DNA of 31,454 nucleotides, from NCBI GenBank assembly GCA_964511405.1, contig CAZEFK010000072.1, positions 1 through 31,454 of the forward strand, given 5' to 3'. The notes beneath the pieces were generated by a model. That model worked only from the letters and a program-made list of their open reading frames with translations. It was not told the origin of the DNA and did not search any database. The stretch is from CAZEFK01 sp964511405 (lineage in GTDB: Bacteria; Pseudomonadota; Alphaproteobacteria; Elsterales; Elsteraceae). Positions within the stretch are counted from its first letter, which is position 1. Each line of letters opens with the position of its first letter. Below are positions 22,622 to 29,590 of this stretch, one piece after another. Both the position numbers and the translations under genes were made by a program.

Positions 22622-23821
22622 TCAGGCCCCCGGGTGGCAGGCCGGCCCGATGGCGGCGAAGGTCTTGTAGCCAAGGCTGAACTCCTGATGGTCCAGGGCC
22701 TCGGACACGGTCTCGGCGCCGGCCGCGACCGCCGCCACGGCGTCGACGATGCGGCCGGCGACGCCGGCGAGGGTGTCGCGGCCCTCGACCACCGCGCCGG
22801 CGTCGATGTCCATGTCCTCGGCCAGACGGCGGAAGGTCTCGGGATTGCTGCACACCTTGATCACCGGCGCCACCGCCGAGCCCACGACCGAGCCGCGGCC
22901 GGTCGAGAACAGCACCAGGTGGGCACCGCAGGCGATCATCTCGACCACCTCGGTCGAGTCGTTGATGTTGGGGTAGCCCCAGCGCAGCGGTCCGTCGCTG
23001 ACCATGTCCATCAGGTAGAGGCCGGGCCGCGGCGGCGCCTGACCGGGCGCCAGCACGCCGTCGATCGGCCGCGAGCCGCTCTTGGCGTAGGCGCCCAGCG
23101 ACTTCTCCTCGACCGTCGACAGGCCGCCGGTGATGTTGCCGCCGCCGAAGCTGCCATGCTCCAGCGCGCCATAGGTCCGGGCGGCCTTGGCCATGGCGGC
23201 GCCGATGGCGGCGGCGATCGCGGGCGAGGCGGCGCGCGCGGCCATGTGCGCCTCGCAGCCGAACAGCTCGCCAAGCTCCTCGAAGATCACGGTGCCGCCG
23301 GTGTCGACCAAGCGGTCGGCGGCCAGGCCGATCGCCGGGTTGGCGGTGATGCCGCTGAGGCCGTCGGAGCCGCCGCACTTGGTGCCGACCACCAGGTCGG
23401 CCAGGCCGACCGCGACCCGGGGCACCGCGGCGATGCGGGCCAGCGCCGCCTGCACCCAGGCCTGGCCGGCCGCGATGCTGGCGCGGGTGCCGCCGGTGCC
23501 CTGGATCACCAGCGTTTCGACCGGGCGCCCGCTGGCCGCGACCGCCTGGGCCAGCCCCGAGCGGTCGAACTCCTCGCAGCCCAGCGAGACCAGCAGGGCG
23601 GCGCCGACATTGGGATGGGTGCACAGGGCGGCCATCAGCCGCTCGGCATAGTGGTTGGGATAGCAGCCCGGGAACCCGATCAGGTGGACGTCGCGGCCGG
23701 GGAAGGCCGCCGCGATGCGCCGCGCCACATGGTGGGCGCATTCGACCAGGTAGGCGACCACCACGCGGTTGCGGATGCCCTTGCGGCCGTCGGTGCGCAG
23801 ATATCCCAAGGTCGTGCTCAT
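22622..23821 (-). CDS. UxaA family hydrolase, large (GarD C-terminal-type) subunit
   Basis: A 399-residue protein matching the large domain of altronate/galactarate dehydratases (UxaA, GarD), encoded here as a separate polypeptide. Recognisable parts: GYLRTDGRKGIRNRVVV at the N-terminus, the glycine-rich LGCEEFDRSGL, GTKCGGSDGLSGI, GGNITGGLSTVEEKSLGA and DMVSDGPLRWGYPNIND. It dehydrates sugar acids, or in the SuyB branch eliminates sulfite from (2R)-sulfolactate; sequence alone does not decide. The active complex needs the small SAF subunit encoded immediately upstream, which it overlaps by four bases (ATGA). Confidence 0.92.
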   Translation of the reverse strand: MSTTLGYLRTDGRKGIRNRVVVAYLVECAHHVARRIAAAFPGRDVHLIGFPGCYPNHYAERLMAALCTHPNVGAALLVSLGCEEFDRSGLAQAVAASGRPVETLVIQGTGGTRASIAAGQAWVQAALARIAAVPRVAVGLADLVVGTKCGGSDGLSGITANPAIGLAADRLVDTGGTVIFEELGELFGCEAHMAARAASPAIAAAIGAAMAKAARTYGALEHGSFGGGNITGGLSTVEEKSLGAYAKSGSRPIDGVLAPGQAPPRPGLYLMDMVSDGPLRWGYPNINDSTEVVEMIACGAHLVLFSTGRGSVVGSAVAPVIKVCSNPETFRRLAEDMDIDAGAVVEGRDTLAGVAGRIVDAVAAVAAGAETVSEALDHQEFSLGYKTFAAIGPACHPGA

Positions 23822-24153
23822 GAGTCGTGCGGGGGCTCGTGATGGTCGCGGTCGTTGGTCAGGGCCAGGCTGCGCAGGTTATGGACATGGACCCATTGCC
23901 CGGGGGCGATCGGGACGGTCGCGGCGCCGATCGGCATGCCGAACTTGCGGACCACGCCGCCGGCCGGGATCGCTGCCGTCGCCAGCTTGTGTCCGCGCGC
24001 GATCGGCTCGGCCACGGTCAGCGTCGCGCCGTCGACCTGGAGCTGCTCGCCCGCGGCCAGCGGCCGGAGCGCCACGGCGATGTTGTCGGACAGCGCCAGC
24101 TGCAGGGCCGGCGGCGGCAGGCCGGCCGCGGCTTCAAGCGTGCGGCCCGGCAT
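23818..24153 (-). CDS. UxaA family small subunit (SAF domain)
   Basis: A 111-residue protein with the SAF domain that forms the N-terminus of altronate dehydratase or the separate SuyA-like small subunit. It contains DNIAVALRPLAAGEQLQVDG, ARGHKLATAAIPAGGVVRKFG and the terminal WVHVHNLRSL, all typical. It works with the large subunit; the split arrangement is common in proteobacteria. The start shares one base with the DHDPS-family stop, and the end overlaps the large-subunit start by four bases, so stoichiometric expression is expected. Confidence 0.9.
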   Translation of the reverse strand: MPGRTLEAAAGLPPPALQLALSDNIAVALRPLAAGEQLQVDGATLTVAEPIARGHKLATAAIPAGGVVRKFGMPIGAATVPIAPGQWVHVHNLRSLALTNDRDHHEPPHDS

Positions 24154-25106
24154 CAGGCGGCCACCAGCCCGGGCACGCCGGTTTCGGCCAGCATGCGCCG
24201 GCAGCGCTCGCGATAGAGGGCGCGGACGTCGCGGGTCGGCGGCCGGCAGCGGCTGGACGGCAGCCCGACCAGCTCCATGCACAGCTTGTCCAGGTAGCCG
24301 TCGCCCGAGGTGTAGTCGCGCTCGATCTCGGTCCACAGCTTGTAGAAGGGCATGGCCTCGCGCACCAGCGACCGCTGGACCTCGGCATAGCGGCCGGCAT
24401 CGAGGCTTTCGACCAGGCGGATGCCCCATTCCGGCCAGTAATTGGACAGGTGGACCTCGAAGGCTCGGGCGCCGAGCGCGTGGCTCAGCGGGAACATCAG
24501 GTGGTTGTCGATGATCGCCAGGCGGCCGGCGAAGCTCGACACCACGTCCTCGAACTCCATGGCGTCGGTGCGCGGCGTCGCCCATTTCAGGCCGACCACG
24601 TTGGGGATCGCCACCAGCTGCTCGACCGTGCGGAACGACACCGGGGCGCTGGTCCAGAAGGTGTTGTAGACGATGATGCCAATATCGGCCGCGCCGGCGG
24701 CAGCCCGGACATAGTCCAGGAAGTCGCCCTCGGTGTGGTTGAAGTAGAACGGACAGGACACCTGGATGTAGTCGAAGCCCAAATCGGCGGCGGCGCGCGC
24801 CAGCCGCTCCAGCTCGCGGGTGCTGGTGGTCTGGGCGCCCATCGCCAGCGGCAGGCGGCCGGCGGCGGCCTCGCGCACCGCGCTCGCCACCTGGACCCGC
24901 TCGTCGAAGCTGAGGGTCGAGAAATCGCCGGCGGCGCCCCCGGCCAGCAGCACGCCGTTGCCGCGCGCCACACCGCGGCCGCACAGGAAGCGGACATGAG
25001 CCGCCACGGCCTCGGGATCGAGCTCCAGGCCGGGATCGCGGAACATCGTGGGCACGGTGATGTAGCAGCCGACCAGGTTGCGCCGCCGTTCCTCGAACCC
25101 CACCAT
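24153..25106 (-). CDS. Dihydrodipicolinate synthase/N-acetylneuraminate lyase family enzyme
   Basis: A 317-residue class I aldolase-type protein. The Schiff-base lysine is K174 (VVGLKWATP) and the catalytic Tyr is Y147 in YNTFW, the position of the YNxP motif. Ahead of these are LLAGGAAGDFSTLSFDER and GFDYIQVSCPFYFNH. Family members condense or cleave pyruvate-containing compounds (DHDPS, KDG aldolase, 5-dehydro-4-deoxyglucarate dehydratase). It is the first gene of the operon; next to a UxaA-type lyase and an Ldh2 dehydrogenase it probably cleaves or dehydrates a 2-oxo-3-deoxy acid, which is inference. The ATG at 25106 is supported by AAGGA about nine bases upstream; the frame is open to 25412, but the extra residues do not resemble the family. 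Confidence 0.92.
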   Translation of the reverse strand: MVGFEERRRNLVGCYITVPTMFRDPGLELDPEAVAAHVRFLCGRGVARGNGVLLAGGAAGDFSTLSFDERVQVASAVREAAAGRLPLAMGAQTTSTRELERLARAAADLGFDYIQVSCPFYFNHTEGDFLDYVRAAAGAADIGIIVYNTFWTSAPVSFRTVEQLVAIPNVVGLKWATPRTDAMEFEDVVSSFAGRLAIIDNHLMFPLSHALGARAFEVHLSNYWPEWGIRLVESLDAGRYAEVQRSLVREAMPFYKLWTEIERDYTSGDGYLDKLCMELVGLPSSRCRPPTRDVRALYRERCRRMLAETGVPGLVAA

Positions 25107-25455
25107 AGGGCGAATCCTTTCCTTCCGCTGGGCAATCCAGCGGCCCGGCTTGTCATGGTCTTGTCCGGGCAAGTCGGATCTTGCCGATGTCAGGGACTTG
25201 CCGCGCCACCCAGTGCAGCAGACTTCGGCGGCCGGCGGTTGATCGCTAGCGGCAGAGAATTGACATTGGGCGACAAGCGTGGTTCGGCGGGCGCCGACCG
25301 GTTCGAACAGTAGACCGAGTGGTCCGGCTTGTCGGCGTCCGGCCGAGACAGGCGATCGTATCTCCGCCGCACTTGATGCTGCCAGAAAACCCGCTCTCAA
25401 AAACAACGACAAACTGTCGATCAGGCAGAAATAATACTCGACGGATCAGCGTCGG
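25107..25455. other. Intergenic region, promoter area of the acid-catabolism operon
   Basis: 349 bases between two minus-strand genes with no convincing reading frame. It must hold the operon promoter; no clear -35/-10 pair was found. It contains the CTTG half-site array listed separately. From about 25370 the composition drops sharply (about 45% GC in 25381-25440), continuing into the HEPN gene, which marks the edge of a compositionally different segment. Confidence 0.5.
25160..25200. promoter_or_regulatory. Array of CTTG/CAAG half-sites, candidate operator
   Basis: CTTG at 25160-25163, CAAG at 25170-25173 and CTTG at 25180-25183 are spaced exactly ten bases apart, one helical turn; a further CTTG is at 25197-25200. 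Two overlapping inverted repeats result: CTTG-tccggg-CAAG and GGCAAG-tcggat-CTTGCC. They lie 54-94 bases upstream of the first gene of the operon, a plausible regulator binding region. Confidence 0.4.
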
Positions 25456-25860
25456 TTACGGGGTGTTCTCCGATTGCGAGTCGTCTAAAAACCCAACTAC
25501 TGTACTGACGAACTGTCGGGCGGCGTCGAGTGCTTCGGCCGCCTGGGCCTGCGTCACTGTCGCGCTTGGCCCCGTTGCGTAGTCGGCGACGGTTTTGAGA
25601 TTGTAGCTGCGGCCGAGAAACGCGCGCAGTTCGGGGTCGATCCGCCTGTCATCCTTGACCAGCAGGGCGAACCGCGTCTGCACGCCGCTATGGGTCTTCG
25701 GGGCACGACCATCAATCTGGAAAATCAGTGCCTGGGCAGCATGATATCCGGCGAAATAAGCGGCACGGCCGGCTTCATCCGGCCAACGCGCGAGCATATT
25801 TTCGGCCTTGTCCAGGCACTCCCGAGCTTTAGCTAGGAATGCATTTGCCTCGGGTGTCAC
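25456..25860 (-). CDS. HEPN domain protein (HepT-like toxin)
   Basis: A 134-residue all-helical HEPN protein. The RNase-type motif R-x4-H is present as R52-APKT-H57, after the helix AAYFAGYHAAQALIF, and followed by GVQTRFALLV. In MNT-HEPN pairs the HEPN protein is a ribonuclease-type toxin that the nucleotidyltransferase neutralises by attaching AMP to it (type VII systems). It overlaps the upstream nucleotidyltransferase gene by four bases (ATGA), in the usual antitoxin-first or coupled order. Base composition is lower in GC than the neighbours, supporting horizontal acquisition. The usual conserved Tyr for AMPylation was not identified with confidence. Confidence 0.85.
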   Translation of the reverse strand: MTPEANAFLAKARECLDKAENMLARWPDEAGRAAYFAGYHAAQALIFQIDGRAPKTHSGVQTRFALLVKDDRRIDPELRAFLGRSYNLKTVADYATGPSATVTQAQAAEALDAARQFVSTVVGFLDDSQSENTP

Positions 25861-26180
25861 AGATCGATGCCGTCCAGGCGGATTTCCTGCATGAGCGGCG
25901 TGCGCTCGACGTAGGAGCCCGCCGGGTAGGGCAGGGCGTGCACCAGCAGGCCTTGGTCATAGAGGATTTCGGTGGCGATATCAGCCAAGCGGTTCATCTC
26001 GGCGGCGCGATCCGGCATGTCGCGCAGGAACACGGCGATGTCGTAGTCGGAGTCCGCCCTGCCGTCGCCGCGCGCGCGGGAACCGAACAGCACGACGCGT
26101 TCGAGCCGCGGGCCGTAGAGTTCGTCGACGGCGGCGCGGAAGCGCTTCAGGACCGGATCGGCGGCCGTCATTGCGTTCAT
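25857..26180 (-). CDS. Minimal nucleotidyltransferase (MntA-like antitoxin)
   Basis: A 107-residue minimal nucleotidyltransferase. The catalytic pattern GSx10DxD is intact: G33-S34, D45 and D47 (VVLFGSRARGDG, then DSDYDIAVF). In MNT-HEPN systems this enzyme adenylylates the HEPN partner and thereby silences it. The gene is coupled to the HEPN gene by a four-base overlap. ATG at 26180 and, in frame, at 26171 are both possible starts; neither has a strong ribosome binding site. It is located 55 bases beyond the end of the AraC-type gene. Confidence 0.88.
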   Translation of the reverse strand: MNAMTAADPVLKRFRAAVDELYGPRLERVVLFGSRARGDGRADSDYDIAVFLRDMPDRAAEMNRLADIATEILYDQGLLVHALPYPAGSYVERTPLMQEIRLDGIDL

Positions 26181-26235
26181 GATCTGTTCATAGCACGGCC
26201 GGCATGGCGGCGCAAACCCGGTAGAGTCCGCCGCC

Positions 26236-27291
26236 TCAAGCCCCGCGCGCCGGCGGCATCGGGCCGGTCAGGCGATAGCGCTCGGCCTCGGGCACGAAGC
26301 GCTGCAGCCGTTCGCCACTGAACTGGCGGCGGTATTCGCCGGGCGAGGAGCCGAACTGGCGGCGGAAGGCACGGCTGAACACTGGCGGCGAGGAGAAGCC
26401 GCAGATCGACGCGATCTGCTTCATCGACTGGTCGCCATAGAACAGCAGGTTGCGCGCCGCTTGCAGCCGGACCGTCAGATAGTATTGCATCGGCGACCGG
26501 CCGAGCTTGCGCCGCATGATCCGCTCCAGCCGGCGCACCGAGATGCCGCACTGGCGGGCGAGCGCGGCCGGCGGCAGCGGCTGATCCAGGCTTTGCTCCA
26601 TCAGCCGGATCACGGCCGCGAGCTGGGCGTCGGCCTGGTCGCCGGAATGCTCGGTCGGCGGCCGCTGCGGCTCGGCCGGCTGGCGGATGCGGTCGTGGAC
26701 GAAGCCGTTGGCCACCACCTGCGCCAGGCCATAACCGTGCCGCTGCCCGATCCGCTGCAGCATCATGTCCAAGGTCGCGGCCCCGCCGGCGCAGGTCAGC
26801 CGCTGGCGGTCGAAGACATAGAGCTGCTCGACCACCTCGATCTCCGGGTGGTGGTCGCGGAACATCGGGATCGCCTCCCAATGCAGGGTCACGCGATAGC
26901 CGTCCAGCAAGCCGGCGGCCGCCAGCGTGAAGGCGCCGGTGTCGAGCGCGCCCAGCGTGGCGCCGTGGCGCGCCAGGCGCCGGAGCCAGGCGAGCAGCGG
27001 TTTGCCGATATGCTGGGTCGGGCGGTTGCCGGCGCACACGATCACGGTGGGCAGCCGCTGGATGGTCTGGATCGAGCCGTCGGTCGGCAGCAGCAGGCCG
27101 TTGCCGGCCTTGACCGGCTGGCCGTCGATCGAGATCAGATGCCAGTCATAAAGGGTGCGGCCGGCGTTCTGGTTGGCGATGCGCAGCGCCTCGGTCGCCA
27201 GGATCAGGGCATAGATCGGGAACTCGGGCAGCAGCAGGAAACCGATCTGGTCATCGGGCTGGCCGGCTGCCGGTTCCGCGGGCTGAGCCAC
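26236..27291 (-). CDS. GlxA family AraC-type transcriptional regulator
   Basis: A 351-residue regulator with an N-terminal DJ-1/PfpI-like domain (QIGFLLLPEFPIYALILATE, then LDTGAFTLAAAGLLDGYRVTLHWE) and a C-terminal AraC helix-turn-helix pair (residues about 230-330, with LARQCGISVRRLERIMRRKL and IASICGFSSPPVFSRAFRRQFG). GlxA-type regulators respond to small metabolites such as carnitine, glycine betaine or arginine derivatives. The nucleophile position of true DJ-1 enzymes is Thr here (DTGAF), as expected of a sensor. The start is placed at a GTG with GAGGA five bases upstream, 11 bases after the hydrolase stop; a longer frame exists but would cover the hydrolase gene. Confidence 0.9.
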   Translation of the reverse strand: MAQPAEPAAGQPDDQIGFLLLPEFPIYALILATEALRIANQNAGRTLYDWHLISIDGQPVKAGNGLLLPTDGSIQTIQRLPTVIVCAGNRPTQHIGKPLLAWLRRLARHGATLGALDTGAFTLAAAGLLDGYRVTLHWEAIPMFRDHHPEIEVVEQLYVFDRQRLTCAGGAATLDMMLQRIGQRHGYGLAQVVANGFVHDRIRQPAEPQRPPTEHSGDQADAQLAAVIRLMEQSLDQPLPPAALARQCGISVRRLERIMRRKLGRSPMQYYLTVRLQAARNLLFYGDQSMKQIASICGFSSPPVFSRAFRRQFGSSPGEYRRQFSGERLQRFVPEAERYRLTGPMPPARGA

Positions 27292-27302
27292 GCCCGTCCT
27301 CG

Positions 27303-28181
27303 CTACCGCCCCGGCGCCAGGAACGCCGTCACCCGTTCCAGGAACATGTCCAGCCGGTCGTGGTGGACCCAATGGCCGGCGCCCTCGACCAGTGCCACCT
27401 CGGCGGTCTGGAAATGGTCGGCGCGGCCGTCGCGGGCCGGGTTCGAAGCCCAGCTCTCGGCGCCGTAGACCAGCAGGGTCGGGCAGGTGATGCGGGCCCA
27501 TAGGGCGTGCAGGTCGGCGATCGCCATGTCCCAGGGCGGCCAGGAGCGGACATAGTTGTCGAACTTCCAGCTGTAGCTGCCGTCCTCGTTCTGGTTGACG
27601 CCGTGCAGGGTCAGATGCCGGGCCTGTTCGGGCGTCAGCCGCGGGTTCTCGGCCTGCATCCGCGCCAGCGCATCTTCGATCGTGGCGTAGCGCCGGGGCA
27701 GGCGGGCGGCCAGGCCGCGCTGCTCGTCGATCCAGGCGCGCAGGCGGGCGTGGACGGGCTGTTCCAGCTTGCGCGCCTGCAGCCGCGGCGCCACGCCCAG
27801 CCCCTCGATGGACACCAGCCGCGTCACCGTCTCGGGATAGAGGCCGGCGTAGCGCACCGCGATGTTGCCGCCCAGGGAGTGCGCGACGATGGTCACAGGC
27901 GCCAGCGCCCGGCTGTGGATCAGCTGCGCCAGGTCGTAGATATAGCCCGCCATGTCATAGCTGCCGTCGGCCGACCACTGGCTGTCGCCATGGCCGCGCA
28001 GGTCGGGGGCGATGACATGCCAGTCCGCGCGCAGGCGTTCGGCCACCCAGTCCCAGCTGCGGCAGTGGTCGCGGCCGCCATGGACCAGCAGCAGCGGCGG
28101 CGCCTGCGGATTGCCCCAGTCGACATAGTGCAGGCGCAGCCGCTGCGAGACGAAGCCGTGCGAGGTCGGCCCCGCCGCCAT
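27303..28181 (-). CDS. Alpha/beta hydrolase
   Basis: A 292-residue alpha/beta-hydrolase-fold enzyme. The oxyanion-side motif is VHGGRDHCRSW, the nucleophile elbow is HSLGG with S102, and the catalytic His is H270 (GAGHWVHHD). APDLRGHGDS is another hallmark. Such proteins hydrolyse esters, lactones, amides or haloalkanes; the substrate is not evident. No signal peptide, so cytoplasmic. The start shares one base with the stop of the binding-protein gene, coupling the two, and the regulator follows after 11 bases; the operon likely imports and then hydrolyses one compound. Confidence 0.92.
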   Translation of the reverse strand: MAAGPTSHGFVSQRLRLHYVDWGNPQAPPLLLVHGGRDHCRSWDWVAERLRADWHVIAPDLRGHGDSQWSADGSYDMAGYIYDLAQLIHSRALAPVTIVAHSLGGNIAVRYAGLYPETVTRLVSIEGLGVAPRLQARKLEQPVHARLRAWIDEQRGLAARLPRRYATIEDALARMQAENPRLTPEQARHLTLHGVNQNEDGSYSWKFDNYVRSWPPWDMAIADLHALWARITCPTLLVYGAESWASNPARDGRADHFQTAEVALVEGAGHWVHHDRLDMFLERVTAFLAPGR

Positions 28182-29401
28182 CAGGAGCCGCTGTAGAGCT
28201 TGTCGATCGCCTTCATCATGTCGTCCGGCGAGATCTGGCCCAGCAGCGCCCGCTGCATGTTGGTCGGCCACACCGTGCGCAGGAAGTCGGCGGTCTGCGG
28301 CACGTCGGGATAGGGCTTGGCGAACGGCAGGCTGGCGACGCTGGCATCGACGAAGCGCTGGGGATGCATGGTCCAGTGCTGGGCGGCGCTGGCGCTGACC
28401 GTGAGCTGGCCCGTCAGCTTGCACAGCGCCACATTGTTCTCTGCGGTCGACAGGAAGGCGATCCACTTGAAGGCGGCGTCCTTGACCTTCGACGAGGCGA
28501 AGATGGCGTCGGACTCGTCGCCGAACGACGTCCAGGCGCCGCCGTCGGGCGCATGCGGCACCGGCACCGCCGAGACCTTGTCGCCCAGCGCCCCGACCAG
28601 CTCGTTGGCCGAGCCGATATGGTGGATGATCATGGCCACGCGGCCGGCCTTGAAATTGTCCAGGATCTGGCGGAAGCCGTCATTGGGGGCCGAGGGCGGC
28701 ACCACCTTCTCGGTCTTGAACAGGTCGGCGTACCAGCGGTTGGCGGCCAGCGCCTTGGGCGTGACCATGCCGCCGGGGTTGAAGCTGGCGCCGCCGCCCA
28801 GCACGAACGGCCCCCAGTTGTCGGTGCCGCCGGCACCGCCGCGCATGCCGAAGCCGAAGCGGTCGGGCGCCTTGGTCAGCGCCTTGGCGGCGGCCAGGAA
28901 CTCGTCGAAATTGGTCGGCGGCTGCAGCCCGGCGTCCTTGAACCAGTCGGTCCGATAGTACAGGTACAGCACCACATATTGCAGCGGCAGATAGTACTGC
29001 TTGCCGTCGCTGGCGCGGTTGATGTCCCACAGCTCGGGCGCGATGTCGGCCTTGCCCGCCCACTTCTCCAGCCACGGGTCGAGCGGCTCCAGCGCGTCCA
29101 TCTCCATCAGGCGCGACAGGTTGGCCAGCTTGACCTGGGCGGCGTCGGGCGCGGCGTTGCCGATGACCGCCGTGAACAGGCGCTGGGCATAGTCGGCGCC
29201 GCCGCCCCAGGGGATCATCTCGGCCTGGATCTTGATGCCGGGATTCTCTTTCTCGAACTTGGCGACCAGCCCGTCCAGGCTCTGCTTGGGGTCGTCCAGG
29301 TGGTACCAGTAGCGCACCACCGTGTCGGCCGCGCGGACCGGCCCGGCGGCCAGGCCGACCGCCAGCGCAGCCATCAAGAATACCGTCCGCAAGACCGTCA
29401 T
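28181..29401 (-). CDS. Extracellular solute-binding protein, family 1 (carbohydrate type)
   Basis: A 406-residue periplasmic binding protein of the MalE/UgpB class. Residues 1 to about 24 form a signal peptide (LRTVFLMAALAVGLAAGPVRAA). Then follow DTVVRYWYHLDDPKQSLDGL, FEKENPGIKIQAEMIPWGGG, the typical YYLPLQYVVLYLYYRTDWF segment and FKAGRVAMIIHHIGSAN. It would deliver a sugar or glycoside-like ligand to an ABC permease, but no matching permease or ATPase gene is adjacent, so the partners must be elsewhere. GGGGGAAG just ahead of the ATG at 29401 supports the start. The operon continues with a hydrolase and the GlxA-type regulator. Confidence 0.93.
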   Translation of the reverse strand: MTVLRTVFLMAALAVGLAAGPVRAADTVVRYWYHLDDPKQSLDGLVAKFEKENPGIKIQAEMIPWGGGADYAQRLFTAVIGNAAPDAAQVKLANLSRLMEMDALEPLDPWLEKWAGKADIAPELWDINRASDGKQYYLPLQYVVLYLYYRTDWFKDAGLQPPTNFDEFLAAAKALTKAPDRFGFGMRGGAGGTDNWGPFVLGGGASFNPGGMVTPKALAANRWYADLFKTEKVVPPSAPNDGFRQILDNFKAGRVAMIIHHIGSANELVGALGDKVSAVPVPHAPDGGAWTSFGDESDAIFASSKVKDAAFKWIAFLSTAENNVALCKLTGQLTVSASAAQHWTMHPQRFVDASVASLPFAKPYPDVPQTADFLRTVWPTNMQRALLGQISPDDMMKAIDKLYSGS

Positions 29402-29476
29402 GGCTTCCCCCCGTTTGCTTGGCTCGTGGGGGCAGCATGCCGCCGCCGCCGGCCGCCAGCAAGCGGCCATCGGCCC

Positions 29477-29488
29477 ATTATCGATAAT
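29477..29488. promoter_or_regulatory. Perfect 12-base palindrome in the divergent region
   Basis: ATTATCGATAAT is a fully self-complementary AT-rich site in a GC-rich gap, 76 bases before the binding-protein gene and 103 before tex. It contains GATAAT on both strands, so it might combine a -10 element and an operator. The GlxA-type regulator of the operon is a candidate binder. Confidence 0.4.
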
Positions 29489-29529
29489 TCACGCCGGACG
29501 GCCGCGGAACCGCCCGAACCGGTCGGCCT

Positions 29530-29559
29530 TTGACCCGATCAGGCGGGCCGCGCTACAAG
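29530..29559 (+). promoter_or_regulatory. Candidate tex promoter
   Basis: TTGACC (29530-29535), 18 bases, TACAAG (29554-29559): five of six and four of six matches to the sigma70 consensus, ending 31 bases before the tex ATG. Plausible housekeeping promoter. Confidence 0.45.
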
Positions 29560-29590
29560 GCCCGCCCCTTCACTGCCGCATGCGGGTCCC

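Noticed and set aside
21568..24153. Firm assignment of the operon to sulfolactate degradation (comC, suyAB)
   Set aside because: Ldh2 and split UxaA families are too broad to name from motifs, and the DHDPS-family gene does not fit; kept as one hypothesis only.
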